In this document: piece by piece, positions 31,553 to 42,682 of the stretch | Numbering within the stretch: the stretch's first letter is position 1 | Layout of the letters: the number at the start of each line of letters is the position of its first letter | Assembly: GCA_026119855.1 (NCBI GenBank) | Contig: JAOWBW010000762.1 | Span: forward strand, 1-64,000 | Direction of reading: 5' to 3' | DNA length: 64,000 nt | Origin: Campanula takesimana | Taxonomy: Eukaryota; Streptophyta; Magnoliopsida; Asterales; Campanulaceae | Position numbers and translations under genes: made by a program | The notes under the pieces: model-generated | What the model saw: the letters and a program-made list of their open reading frames with translations, nothing else | What the model was told of the DNA's origin: nothing | Databases searched by the model: none

Positions 31553-32653
31553 TTATCCGTTACCTGGTGAGTGTTGATTGATTGCAAATACTCTACCCGA
31601 AACCTTGGGCTTCCCCGAAGCATCCCTCTTCTGACCCTGTGGTATTCCAGTTCCTGTCCCCGATGACTGAACTCTAAACCTCGGACAATCTTTAACGAAG
31701 TGTCCCAACTGACCACACTTCACACATTTTCCTTGCTTCTTCCAACACTTGTCTTCTGAGTGTCCTTTCCTCTGACAGTAGCTGCAGACTTTCCCATTTC
31801 GTGTCCCCTTATTAGAACCTTGGTTTCCTACTGTTGGTTGCCCTTGAAGTTGCCTTCTGAATCGAGTTTGCACTCCAGAATTACCTCTGTTATCCGAATG
31901 TTGCTGTTGTGACTTACTCTGCCCTCCTTGCTTACCCGGGTTAACCATCTCAGTCTTCCTTTTATGTTCCCCAATATCCTGCTCAATCAAGTAGGCTCGA
32001 TCCACCGCATCCTGAAAAGGTTGAATTCTTTGGGCTAAAAGTTGAGTCCTAATAGCTGTCTTCAAACCCCTGATCAATCTCATCGCTTTCTGCTCCTCGG
32101 TCCGCACTAGGTAGTCACAATACCTGGCTAATTCTGCGAACTTAGCCGAGTACTGTGCTACTGACATCATGCCTTGCTCCAAGCTGAGGAACTCGATCTC
32201 TTTCCGGTTTTGATTTACTAGAGAGATAAAATGATCCTTGAATTTCCTCACGAACCACTCCCAAGGATATGGTACAAGAGTCGCATCCCAACTGGTCTTC
32301 AGTGCTTTCCACCAATGTCCCGCAGCCCCCACGAGCTTATAAGCTGCAAACAGGACCCTATCCTCATCAGTGCAACCAAAGACATCGTAGATTTTCTCCA
32401 TCGATTCTATCCATAGCTCGGCTTTCTTCACATCCGGCTCACCGTCGTACTCACTTGGTTTCAACTTTAAGAACTGCTCCAACCCATATCGCGGAGGTGC
32501 TACATGTTCCTCTCTCGGCCCTTGGTCATGAATTGATTTCACGGCCGCTTCATACCTCCCTTGAAACATTGCACGGTTTTCTTCCCGAAGATCATTCCGA
32601 TTCTGAGCCCCACTAGAACCTTCACCTGTCCTTCTTCTAGCCATTGAGAACAA
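31553..32653 (-). CDS. gag: G2 Gag, intact
   Basis: 366 codons without interruption, starting MFSMARRRTGEG (a second Met at codon 4 is equally possible). Residues about 45-230 form the retrotransposon Gag domain: YGLEQFLKLKPSEYDGEPD, AELWIESMEKIYDVFGC, VLFAAYKLVGAAGHWW, FVRKFKDHFI, EFLSLEQG, VAQYSAKFAELARYC. A Gln/Arg/Gly-rich RNA-binding stretch follows, then two CCHC knuckles, CSYCQRKGHSEDKC and CVKCGQLGHFVKDC (about residues 290-325). It is the only full structural gene in the window, retained in an element that has lost every enzyme. Confidence 0.93.
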   Translation of the reverse strand: MFSMARRRTGEGSSGAQNRNDLREENRAMFQGRYEAAVKSIHDQGPREEHVAPPRYGLEQFLKLKPSEYDGEPDVKKAELWIESMEKIYDVFGCTDEDRVLFAAYKLVGAAGHWWKALKTSWDATLVPYPWEWFVRKFKDHFISLVNQNRKEIEFLSLEQGMMSVAQYSAKFAELARYCDYLVRTEEQKAMRLIRGLKTAIRTQLLAQRIQPFQDAVDRAYLIEQDIGEHKRKTEMVNPGKQGGQSKSQQQHSDNRGNSGVQTRFRRQLQGQPTVGNQGSNKGTRNGKVCSYCQRKGHSEDKCWKKQGKCVKCGQLGHFVKDCPRFRVQSSGTGTGIPQGQKRDASGKPKVSGRVFAINQHSPGNG

Positions 32654-32749
32654 TTACCTGAATAAAACATCAACCGTTACTCACTCCGAACACAACTACC
32701 CTCCTAGGTCGTTCTAGCCACCTATACCGATACTTAGAGCTAAACCATA

Positions 32750-32761
32750 GCTCTGATACCA
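32750..32761 (-). other. G2 primer binding site, tRNA-Met
   Basis: The minus strand reads TGGTATCAGAGC, two bases from the LTR. Confidence 0.9.
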
Positions 32762-32763
32762 AC

Positions 32764-34963
32764 TGTCGCGACCCGGACCCCGCGGGCCCGAGACCGCGAG
32801 CTAGACGTCGACTTAAAACCAAAACTCTAAAATATAGAAGTTAAAAAAAATTCCATTTTGAACCAAAAGATGATAACACAAGGTTTTACAAATCCAAGTT
32901 TAAATCAACAAAGTACATCTAACATAAGCTCCACAGCTTATGCCCAAAAGGATAAAATATACAATTCTTAATGACGTCAATAATGGTGACAATATCCCCA
33001 AAAGGTTATACATTTAAATAATGTAAACCGATCCATAACAACCTGCCCCAAAATCTCAATCCTCTCGACGTCCTCCTCGATCCGCGAATCCTAATCCTTT
33101 TCCTCCTGGGGGGGGGGGTTAAGGAAAAACAAAGATGGAAATAACGGGGTGAGATAAAATCTCAGTAAGTTACTAATGCAACTACATGACATGCTAATAT
33201 GCAATGACCGATAGTAATTAACATAAGATAGATAGCAGCGGAATAATAAGTGACATACTGTCGAACAGTAACATCCAATAGACAATCATATAAATAAACA
33301 TATAACAACAAATGAGAGGCTCCCTATCGCCAACCGTCCCATACCGGTTGGAAATAACGACCAGCTCATCATGCAACACATAAAGCTGAAATAAACACTC
33401 ATAAGTGGATACATAGCCAAGGTTTCACCCAACTGGAGAACCAAATAAAGGTCGCTGCGCAGCTTCAATAATCAACAATCAACATCTTCATAGCAGCATG
33501 AAAGCTCGAAGAGAAAACCCCGGTACCGGAACCAATAACCATAAGAGTGTCACAAAGGACAAGGACCATAACACAAAGTCATGCCCGTTAGCTAGATATA
33601 TTCACAGAGGAACGCTAACTTGACTTTTCCAAGGCCAATCTGGAAAAGGGTATAGAAGGGGGCAAAACAATGGTCAACATTATAATGGACTTGGCTTTGC
33701 CATTATAATCTTTCCCATCGCCCGATGCAACAAATATGCCAGCTGGGCTTCTAATTAAATGCTAAGTAATAATATTTTAGCATGAATAAACAACTTAAGG
33801 TTCCAAAGTAGGGAACCAATCCAATTAAATGACCACAAAGGTAAACCAATATAAACAGCACATCAAGGATGCCCAACATTCCCAAAACGGTACTTAAATA
33901 AATTTCATAACGCATTTATTCACAAAAGAATCAAATCCAAACAATAAAGTGTTCCACGGTGTTATCTTAAGTTAATTAGAGGAAATAAACCTAAACTAAT
34001 TAAGCCTTAAGTCTTAAACCAAGCAAAAGGGCAAAATCCCCAACAGGCGGGCGGGCGGGCGCCTGTTTGGCCAGAAGGTTTGGGTCACAGGAAAAGGGGG
34101 TGCAGGCGGGCGCTCGGGTCAAGGCGGGCGGGCGCCTGGTCTGCGGGCTGGGAGGAAAAACAGAGCTGGGTTCTTCAATTCCTTACCATTTCCATACCAT
34201 TCTCATAACACCCAAAATCAACACTCCCAACACGATTCCTAAGGTATCCAAACATCATTTAACCAAAAAAGGGACCTAAATAACACCCTTTAATCACCCA
34301 AACCAACACCAAATCCCCACATTCAAGATTTCACCATTTTTTACCCAAAAACTCAAATAAATTCAAAATAAATTCTAAACTCAACCAAACTTCAAAGATA
34401 ACACATCAATCATCATATAAACATGATATGAACATTTTAGCATCAAAATGGGGAAAAGTAACTTACTTGAAAATAATGAAAGTTGACGGAATTCGAATAT
34501 TCTTGATTCTACGCGATCCTATCGACGATCTAAACACATTTCATGTTTTAAGAAATGAGAAATAACAAGAGGAAGATGATGGAAATGTAGAGAGAAGGTA
34601 GAGAGAAACTTACCCTTTCCATGGATAGAGAGAGAAAATGCTGGGAGAATGAGAGGGAGAGTGAGGGTGAAATGAGGGAGGAGAGGGGAAAAGAGGGAGT
34701 AAGTAGGAGGATTAGAGAATTTACACATTGACCCCTTCCCTTACATACTAACACAATAATCTTACACTCCCCACTAACAACTAAGACCCAACACTCCACA
34801 CTAGCACAAATAACCAATTAAGTGCTAGGCATAAATTATATAACACATAAAATGCACACATAAATATTTAAATAAATAATAATTTAAATAATTAAATAAG
34901 CAAATAAATAAATAATAATTATTTATTACTAATAAAATAGAGCCTAGTTTTCGGGTCGTGACA
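32764..34963 (-). repeat. G2 5' LTR
   Basis: Starts TGTCGCGACCCGG and ends GGTCGTGACA, 2200 bp. Differs from 27596-29817 by scattered single-base changes and one 25-bp indel. GC cluster at 34046-34140; G-run at about 33109-33118. Confidence 0.93.
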
Positions 34964-34968
34964 AATAG
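34964..34968 (+). repeat. Target site duplication of G2, right copy (AATAG)
   Basis: Same as 27591-27595. Removing G2 and one copy restores the continuous G1 LTR seen at 49760-49775. Confidence 0.92.
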
Positions 34969-36548
34969 TATCATAGCAATCACATAGCATATAATATGAG
35001 AGGCAAAGCCAACTCATCAAACAACACCAAATGCGGAAATAAACACTCATAAGTGGATACCAAGCCAAGGTTTACCGAAAGAACATAACCGTCTGGGAAT
35101 ACCATCTGAGAAAACCAGTTGAGTAGCATAAACAGCTGAAGCCGGGATCCCGAAAACCAAACCATAACCATAAGAACCAAAGTAACAACGGGGGGAATAT
35201 GACACAAAGTCATAACCCAAGGCTCACATAAGGGAGCTAATTCATCCCATCCAATGCCAATCTGGACTGGGGAAAAAATTACCAGTGGAAGACCTTATTG
35301 TGAACTTGGCTCATGTACCACGTTAATCCCTTCCACTGCCTGACTCGATAACACAATACCAGCTGGACTTTCAACCAAAGCACTGTAATGAATACTTGCT
35401 TAAACAACAACCGGGGGCAATGATTCCAAAGTAGGGAACCAAGCCAAACACATCACAAAATGCACACGAAAGAAGCACTCATAAAAAGTTCATAACCATC
35501 ATGAAATAAAATAAAAATACATTCTTGCACACACTTGAACACGATCCTCAACAACCATGACAACATCCCAAAACACTCATCTAATTGCCCTAGACCATCA
35601 CTTAAAGTTTTGGACCATTACTAACCTCTTACACTTAACTTGGAACAACTATAAAACTCAGGGTAAAGTGTGCGGCCGCCCAAACTGGGTGTGCGGTCGC
35701 TCACTTGCTCTGTTTTCATGAACAAAACCAGTCTGATAGGATGTGCGGCCGCACGCCCTTAGTGGGCGGCCGCCCACCACACCTCGCAGGACAAAACCAA
35801 AATAAATTATACTCCCTTCGTTTCACCGTCCCAAAAGTACTACCCAACTTCTATCTTACCAAATATAACTCAATACAACTGAGTTACACAACACTAAACT
35901 AGCTTGTTTACAACATCAACATCAACTTTCACCAACTTTAATATATTTTCAAGTTTCTTAACAAATAATACAACAAAGAGTTCCTACATCACATATATCA
36001 CATATATGACCATTTTAACATTTAAAGGGGGATTAGTAACTTACCTATTTCCGGAAAAGTATCGAGAAAATAATATTGGATTGGTTAGGAATACTCTACT
36101 CAACACCCTGAACATTTTGGTGTAATTAGATTTTAGAACAGAGGATTAATGAATAAGAAATAAAATCAAAATAAGATAAAAAAAAAAACCTTACCCTTCG
36201 TTCTTGAACAGAGAGATAAATTTTTGGGAAAGTTATTAGTGTTTTTGGTGAGTCATACACAGAGAAAGGGATGGGTAGGATAAGAATGTTTTGATATTTT
36301 CCATTTTCATTTAAACCCCTCCACTTTAATCTTTGAACACTTAAACCCCTCTAGTTATATTTTCACATATAACCCTATAGTTTTACTAACTCATTTATTC
36401 AACTTAACAAACTTTCTACTAACACTTTAACTATCACATATACTCAAATAATATATGCAAGTCAAGAAAATATTATCTAACACATAAAATGCACACATAA
36501 TTTCCATTTTAAGATTAGAAAATTAGAGTGGGTTTTGGGGTCGTTACA
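34969..36548 (-). repeat. G1 3' LTR, second segment
   Basis: Matches 49776-51345 and ends GGTCGTTACA. Contains the GTGCGGCCGC/GTGCGGTCGC cluster at 35668-35777. With 27101-27595 it totals 2075 bp. Confidence 0.92.
35668..35777. promoter_or_regulatory. GTGCGGYCGC cluster in the G1 3' LTR
   Basis: Four sites: GTGCGGCCGCCCA, GTGCGGTCGC, GTGCGGCCGCAC and GGGCGGCCGCCCA. The same motif pair and the same alternation as in the unrelated copia element A. The matching cluster in the other G1 LTR is at 50469-50578. Confidence 0.72.
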
Positions 36549-37680
36549 ATCACTTCCCCTTAAAGAAAATTCAGCCCGAATTTTAGGGTTACCTACCTCG
36601 GCCCTCAAACAACCAAGGATATTTCCTCTCGATCTCCTCCCGAAGCTCCCAAGTTGACTCTTCCACATTGTGATTCCTCCATACAACTCAAACAAGAGGA
36701 ATACTCTTATTTCTCAATTCTTGGACCTTCGAATCAATCACTTGGACTTGATGCTCTTCATAAGACATACTCGGGTCAATATCCTCGGCACCTCGGACAA
36801 AACATGATAAGAATCATATACGTACTTCCGAAGCATAGAGACATGAAACACATTATGGATCTTATCAAGAGAAGGAGGTAACGCAAGACGTTAGACCCGA
36901 TCTCCAACTCTTCCAAGAATCTCAAATGGGCCAATATACCTCGGTGTTAGCTTGCCTTTCTTCCTATACCTTCGAATCCCCACTTTAGGTGAAACCTTTA
37001 GAAACACGAAGTCACCCTTTTCAAACTCGAGGTCTCGCCTCCAGTGATCGGCATAGCTTTTCTGTCTACTCTGAGCGGTACTCAAGCGATCCCGAATAAG
37101 TTTAATCTTCTCAACTGACTCATTAACCATCTGAACACCCCAAATATTTGCTTCTCCCACTTTATCCCAATAAATCAGAGACCGACATTTCCTCCCCTAC
37201 ATGGCTTCATACGGAGCCATCCCAATACTGGACTGAAAACTGTTATTATAAGCAAATTCCACTAGAGGTAAATGGGAATCCCAAGAATCTGAGAAGTCAA
37301 CAGAACAAGCTCTCAACATATCCTCAAGAATTTGAATAGTTCTTTCTGATTGACCATCTGTCTGAGGATGAAAAGCTGTGCTAAACCTCAATTCTGAACC
37401 CAAAGCCTTCTGAAATGCTTGCCAAAACCGAGAAGTAAATCTAGGATCACGGTCAGATACAATACTCACAGAAACTCCATACAATCTCACAATGTCATGA
37501 ATATACAAAGTCGCAAGCTTCTCCATCGAATAACCAATCTCAATAGGTAAGAAATGAGCAGACTTTGTCAATCTATCCACGATTACCCAAACTGCTTTAA
37601 ATTTTCTACGAGTACGAGGCAATCCAGTTACAAAATCTATCGTAACATGCTCCCACTTCCATTCCGGTATCTCTTAAGGT
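36549..37680 (-). pseudogene. G1 integrase C-terminal half and chromodomain
   Basis: Integrase core remnant 37680-37197 (EIPEWKWEHVT-type start in another frame, then FKAVWVIVDRLTKSAHFLP, VSIVSDRDPRFTS with the second catalytic Asp, FHPQTDGQSERTIQ with the catalytic Glu). The C-terminal domain follows (QKSYADHWRRDLEFEKGDFV, LTPRYIGPFEIL, the GPY/F module, 37160-36891). Then, in shifted frames, WRNHNVEESTWELREEIERK (about 36610-36680), the second half of a chromodomain. Chromodomains target insertion to heterochromatin in chromoviruses. Nothing of RT or RNase H precedes it. The polypurine tract and the LTR follow at once. Confidence 0.87.
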
Positions 37681-38489
37681 AATCCACTAATTACTGATGT
37701 TCTACTTTCAAATGTTATCAACTCAAGAATTCAATTGTATACGCAAAATTTCACCGTTATCAGTTGTTCAATCAGATATGATTCTTCAAATTCATCTCAA
37801 TACATTTTGTTTCAACTTGGATGGATAGTTTACTTGGTCTTGTGAATCTTTTTAAGTACTTGTAGTTGAATTCCACTATATGGGTTTAATTCCACTAAGT
37901 GTTGACTACATACTTTGCTACAAAAAGTTAAAATTCCACCACTAGTAAAGGAAAAATCCTGTTGTCTATCATCGTTCATTCCACTAGTAATTTTCTATAG
38001 TTGAAATCATTCAATAGAGCTTCCATCATATGCTGGAGTAGAAACTTAAAGCTTTCACAATCGCAAAAATCACGATGCTTGATTCACAAGGGATCTAGTA
38101 TGTAAAATCCTCTAACATTCCCCATTCAGTCTATCAAAAATAAAATACAAGTCTTTAAGTTCAGTGATTCCACTAATACACTCGTCTTCCTCATTATGCA
38201 GTCTTGATCTTTGATTTCATCATCCCTTATATTGTCTCGTGTTTAACTCTTGAGAAATAAAGACTTCAAGCTTTGTGGTCAATGACAACTTCAAACACAG
38301 TCCTAAACAAATAGATTATCCACTAATGTAATGTAAATGTAATCACAATTAACTCACAAATCGTGGATAGAAAATTCTACTCATAAGCAGTCAATCTGCT
38401 CGAAGCATTGGCAAATACCTTACTAACCTGAATCAATTCACATCTCAATCTCTCTTTGGAGGCATCACTATGAATAATGAATTTAGCAT
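37681..38489. other. G1 non-coding filler where RT/RNase H should be
   Basis: No coding frame. It aligns in part with F 60700-61110 (ATTTCACCGTTATCA, TTGGAGGCATCACTATGAATAATG). Element C interrupts it at 38489, and it resumes at 47510. Confidence 0.65.
38485..38489 (+). repeat. Near target duplication of element C, left (AGCAT)
   Basis: The right copy at 47510-47514 reads ATCAT, one base different. The uninterrupted relative in F (61098-61115) reads GGATTTATCAATTTTCAC, consistent with an original ATCAT. Confidence 0.75.
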
Positions 38490-38788
38490 TGTAGATACCC
38501 CGCCTTGGACCTCTCATGTCCCGATTGCATACACATTCTTTGTCTTCCCCTTTTCTGTTAAGTTTTGTTACTTTTCGTTAACTTTCGTTACTTTCCGTTA
38601 AGTTCCTGACTTACTCCGTTAGTCTTGGATTTGACTAAGTGGAAAAGTCAACCTTGAGTCTTTGTTTCATTTATTTTCGTTGACTTTTGTGATGTTCGTT
38701 ATGTTTTTGGACTAATTCCGTTAGTTTTGGGGCTTAACTACATAACGGAGTTAACTTTTGGGCTGAAATATGAATTTTCTGAAGCTGG

Positions 38789-38870
38789 GATACGCACGCC
38801 TTTGCCCTCCTATGTGGGAGGCATGCTCCTCACATAGGGGGGTGGTGGGAAGAGCGCGCTTCCCGCTTCC
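38789..38870. promoter_or_regulatory. GC-rich inverted motif cluster in the C 5' LTR
   Basis: GCACGCCTTTGCCCTCC, GGGAGGC, then GGGAAGAGCGCGCTTCCCGC, partly palindromic, 120-200 bp upstream of the TATA box. The same cluster is at 46565-46637, and similar AAGCGCGCGCTT motifs occur in the leader (39808-39862, 39997-40072). Confidence 0.6.
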
Positions 38871-38989
38871 AGAATCTCAGATTTGGCCAAATTTCCCTCC
38901 TTTTCTGATTTGTAACCCCTTAGGCCATTATGCCTTGGCTTGATCCGGGGAAGAGCCATCTTTGTGACCAAAAACACTTCCCTAACACC

Positions 38990-38997
38990 TATAAATA
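38990..38997 (+). promoter_or_regulatory. TATA box of the C LTR
   Basis: TATAAATA in the sense orientation; the same in the 3' LTR at 46758-46765. Confidence 0.65.
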
Positions 38998-39715
38998 CCT
39001 CTTCATTCCACCATGGAAAGGGAGGAAGACTTTTTGAGTCAAAAACACTCTAAACACACAAAAGTCCATTTTCAAAGGTAGTCGTTATACACAAAGTTTG
39101 GTCCTTCCTCTTGCAAGCACAAGGTACACTGTCCATCTTCTTCTTCTAAATTATTGTTTTATCTTATATTCTCTCTTTATCACTTCTTAAACAAAAAAAC
39201 CTTTTAAAGCAATCTCCATAAAAAGGGATACAACCAAAAGGCCACTTCACTATTGAAGTTTGGTCAAGGTTACATCCCAACATTTTAATTCCACTTTAAT
39301 TTACATTCTCACTTCTTCTTGTAATTATCTAGCAATAATTCGACATGTAATCTTTAGAATAAATCAATAAATAAACAATTCTCCTTTATTTTTCATCTAT
39401 AAATTTCCCCTTTCTTTTCATTATAATTGTTAGCACATTTCTCTTATTATTAAATTGAAGGACATTTAACATTAGAACACCAAAAGTAGCAAGACCCGCG
39501 TAAGCGGGCGGTGTGGGTGTTTAAGTACTTCCCACTCCGTCACCTAACCCCCGAACCCTTCTCTTCCCGAATCTCTGGTTTTCGTACAAAAAAGGCTATC
39601 TTTCTTAGGTTTTCTCGCGTTCCTCTAAAACGTGAGTGGCGACTCTTAAAATCAAATAGACATCCTAGGTAATTTACCTCTCTAGCCAAGCCGTGGTTCC
39701 CCAGAGTATCTACAG

Positions 39716-39733
39716 TGGCGACTCTGCTGGGGA
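39716..39733 (+). other. C primer binding site, probably tRNA-Arg
   Basis: TGGCGACTCTGCTGGGGA begins one base after the LTR. From memory, Ogre-type elements have a near-identical site complementary to a tRNA-Arg 3' end. The assignment should be checked against plant tRNAs. Confidence 0.75.
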
Positions 39734-40936
39734 TGTAGAGGGTTAAACTTGCGTTTTCATCTTTTGGTGTTCTTTTGTTCTGTTTTCTGGGCATTCTGGT
39801 AAAAAGGGTAGGAAGCGCGCGCCTTCGGCCGTCTTGGCCTAATGCGCGCGCGTCCGACCCTTTGAACCAGAATCGTCCGCCTCCCATCTCGTCCTTCAAT
39901 TCCATGTTTCTGTGCTAACGTTTACTGCAGGGGAAAAGTTCTATAATTTAGGGTCAAGGCAATCCCTTGAACCCGCTGATTTGCAGGTACTGCCCAGAAG
40001 CGGGCGCCTCCACTTCTCTCAGTCTAACGCGCGCACCTCCCGAGTAGGCTTCTGAATGCGCGCGCTTCTGGGCATTTCCCAGAAATAGAAACAGTGAACA
40101 AAATGGACAGTTTTGACAGTGTGTGGGCACCGGGCCTACACAGAACAGCTTTTATTTCCTGTTCATTTTTATCGATCACACGGGTGATTCGAAAGTTGTA
40201 AATTACTTGCTCATTTGTTTTTTTTTTATTTCCTTTGAAAAAAAAAATATTTTTTCACTTGTTAGACCTCACACTACGCGCACAATTCTTATCATCTGCT
40301 CACTATCGAGTCGCACAAGTCCAACCCCAAACCCGTCGAGGCCCGTCCTAGGAAGTTTCAAGCTCCACTCGACCTTGACTCTTCCGAAGCGGTAAACCTC
40401 AGCCCGTGGCGTAGTTCACGACTACATGCCGGGGGTGACCTTTAAGCCTCTCTTTAGCCGAGCACAAACCACACAATTCTAGTTAGGGTCTAACACTCCG
40501 TGACTCAAGTCGGTTTCCATGTGCCGAGATTTCCCTAAACTAATGTCTTCAAATCATAAATGCCACCCGTTGTTATGGACGAAATAAAACCCCGTCTCCG
40601 AAGTGGTTATTTTGGACGCAAATAAAAAATCTGTCCCCGCATGTATGCTTTACTACATTAATTTAGTTTAATCCCGACACATGTAGGATTCACAAGCGTG
40701 GTGGAATCCGATGAGTATATGGGACCGCGAGAAGGTTTATATACTAGTGTGAAGATTCCACTATTTTTCTAGAAACCCCAAAAAGGACCACATCCTTCCG
40801 ACTTTGTAAATAAATAAAAAAGAGTCATTTTTCTTATGTGGTTAAGTCTTTTTCCTTTGTTTGTGGGTTAATTATTTTACTCAACATATGTTTGTGGGGC
40901 CAACCTAAGATCGACCGTGTTCTCTCAATAGGTCCA
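39734..40936 (+). other. C leader, non-coding
   Basis: Contains GCGCGCGC-rich clusters at 39808-39862 and 39997-40072, homopolymer T and A runs (40219-40252) and the inverted repeat CGTAGTTCACGACTACATG (about 40411). Short frames here lack any protein motif. Confidence 0.55.
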
Positions 40937-41524
40937 ATGGCTTCCAACGGCAACAACAACAAGGGTGAGAACATCTCTGTGTCTAACGAAAGGCTCTTCA
41001 ACATAATAAGAGCCATGAGGGAACAAATGGATAGACTTGTCGAGGATGCCCGTCGCAAGGACGATTTATGGCAAGACCGTCTTGATCTCGAGAGGAAAAT
41101 TCACGAGGAAGAAGTGTCCGAACTTAAGGCTCGTTTGCAAGAGCTCACCGACAACAAGGCAAAGGTCTACGGTAAAGCATTCTCAAGTGGCTCACCCCTC
41201 AAAAGTCACAAAGGTGCCACCAACGACCGTGTCTATACCCCTCTCAATGGCATGACCATCACCGAAGCCTACGAAGCTCTCAAAACCAAGGGACAAGTTT
41301 CTCCTCTCCAAGGGTACAAGCAACCACAACCATTGCGTCGCAACCATGCTCACCACAAGTGGTGTGACTATCACCTATGCAGCAGTCACCTCACCGAGGA
41401 TTGCTTCTCCATCCACAACATCATCCAAGACTTGATTGACAATGGTGAGTTTACCGTGGTTGAAGAACAACAGTTAGAGAGTGAGAACATGCAAGAACTC
41501 ATCAAGGAAGGGGCTCAGATTTGA
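40937..41524 (+). CDS. gag: C short Gag-like protein, Tat/Ogre type
   Basis: 195 codons from MASNGNNNKGENISV. The open frame extends upstream to 40838, but those 33 residues look like leader. Residues about 20-85 form a charged coiled coil (RAMREQMDRLVEDARRK, EVSELKARLQELTDN). About 105 has VYTPLNGMTITEAYEAL, like the TPLN segment of Tat Gags. About 142-160 has the knuckle CDYHLCSSHLTEDC followed by IIQDLIDNGEF. The central capsid region of a full Gag is missing, so this is an internally shortened Gag. Whether it still binds RNA or particles is unknown. No protease follows. Confidence 0.75.
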   Translation: MASNGNNNKGENISVSNERLFNIIRAMREQMDRLVEDARRKDDLWQDRLDLERKIHEEEVSELKARLQELTDNKAKVYGKAFSSGSPLKSHKGATNDRVYTPLNGMTITEAYEALKTKGQVSPLQGYKQPQPLRRNHAHHKWCDYHLCSSHLTEDCFSIHNIIQDLIDNGEFTVVEEQQLESENMQELIKEGAQI

Positions 41525-41970
41525 AATGGGGTCTCAACAAGAGATCATGCGGCAAGGAAGGCTACAACGACAATAGGGACTACAGCAACAATCTCCATTT
41601 CTCTTTCTCTACCTAGTAGTAGGAATTAAAAAAAAAAGAAAAAAAAGAGAGTCAAAAGTCCTCTAATGTGTGCATTAATGTTTTCTCTCGTCCAATGTTA
41701 AATTTTGAGTCAATCATTAAATAAAAGTCGTTCTCGTCCTCATACACTCTTCCAAATTGTTCAATCTAATTCTTGGCAAAATGATGAAAATGTGTCTAAA
41801 CAAGTTTGGAACGAAGGCCATCGCTTGAACGCCTAGGGGCTAAACATCAACGACGGCATTAACAACGAAGACATCAACAACGACGAAATCAAGACAAAGA
41901 AAGTGGAGCAATGATCATGAAGCAAAGTTTTCAAAAGGGGATATATATATATAAAAAAAAAAAGCTCGCT

Positions 41971-41998
41971 AGGTTGAAATCCTCAAATCAACCTAGGC
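41971..41998 (+). promoter_or_regulatory. Hairpin before GGCAAAAGTTAGAGCA, copy 1 in C
   Basis: CTAGGTTGA pairs with TCAACCTAG around ten bases, then GCAAAAGTTAGAGCA. Matches the layout of 9282-9327 in P, with a different stem. Confidence 0.7.
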
Positions 41999-42152
41999 AA
42001 AAGTTAGAGCACAAAAAAAAAAACTAAAAAAAAATCCCCCTCAATCAAAGAAATACAAGATCAACATCATTTCACCAAACGAAGGACGAAGCAACATCGA
42101 CAACAATCACGACGAAGCAACAATTCATCACTGCGAATGGAGAATCCACAAG

Positions 42153-42193
42153 AACTACGGTGACCTGAGCCTCTACACTGGAGGAACGTAGGC
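42153..42193 (+). promoter_or_regulatory. Structured motif, type I, in C
   Basis: GAACTACG, GTGACCTGAG, stem CCTC with GAGG around TACACTG, then AACGTAGGCAACCTTCGG. The P LTR copy has the same outline with TTCTC and GAGAG. Confidence 0.65.
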
Positions 42194-42652
42194 AACCTTC
42201 GGGTCCGGTCTCATGCAAGAAAGAAGATATGTTTAGCCCTAGCGCGTTATGGTGATCGGCCTTCATCTCGAACTTGTCAAGACATCTTTGTACGATTCAT
42301 TTGCCAATGAATTAATCACCTCAAGATTGAACAACTTTCCTAGATTTGGAATCACTTTCCCTTCCCTGTCGAGTCTAGGGCTTCTATTCTTTCTGGATAC
42401 TCCCAATTTCTTGCAATCAAATTGGGGCTTCCCTTCTCTTCTCTCTTAATGACTTACTTTCCTTCGTGAGTCATTCAACATATATATGCAAAGTCAATAC
42501 TAGGGACACTTCCTTAGTCGATTCAATGTCACTCATCTTTAGTGACAAGAGGTCTTCACCGCAAAATCACATGTCTTATCTCCTCAGCCAGAGTCAATGC
42601 ACACTTCTTCATTAATTAAGTAAAAAAAGAAGACGCAAAAGAGATGCCCGCT

Positions 42653-42682
42653 AGATTGAAAACCCGAAAGGTCGGTCTAGGT
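42653..42682 (+). promoter_or_regulatory. Hairpin, copy 2 in C
   Basis: CTAGATTGA pairs with TCGGTCTAG (two G-U wobbles) around AAACCCGAAAGG; GTAAAAAAACAGG follows. Confidence 0.55.

Larger units (their letters stand above)
27596..34963 (-). mobile_element. Element G2: gag-only Tekay-related element
   Basis: 7368 bp, minus strand, with LTRs 27596-29817 and 32764-34963. The target duplication AATAG (27591-27595, 34964-34968) is exact. The internal region is only 2946 bp: an intact gag, a decayed protease piece and about 1.4 kb of non-coding sequence shared with F. It has no RT, RNase H or integrase, so it must use enzymes from another element. The LTR pair is nearly identical, so this is one of the youngest insertions. 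Confidence 0.93.
38490..39714 (+). repeat. C 5' LTR
   Basis: TGTAGATACCCC to AGAGTATCTACA, 1225 bp. TATA box TATAAATA at 38990-38997; GC-rich cluster 38789-38870. It ends one base before the primer site. The second LTR has about 25 additional bases near 46975-47003. Confidence 0.92.

Noticed and set aside
32231..32616. Plus-strand frames opposite the G2 gag
   Set aside because: Antisense shadows of the gag coding region.
36477..36695. Minus frame MFELYGGITMWKSQLG as a separate gene
   Set aside because: It is the chromodomain segment read one base out of frame; the neighbouring frame gives the chromodomain motif.
40123..40395. 90-codon plus-strand frame in the C leader
   Set aside because: Runs through homopolymers, has no motif and lies between primer site and gag.
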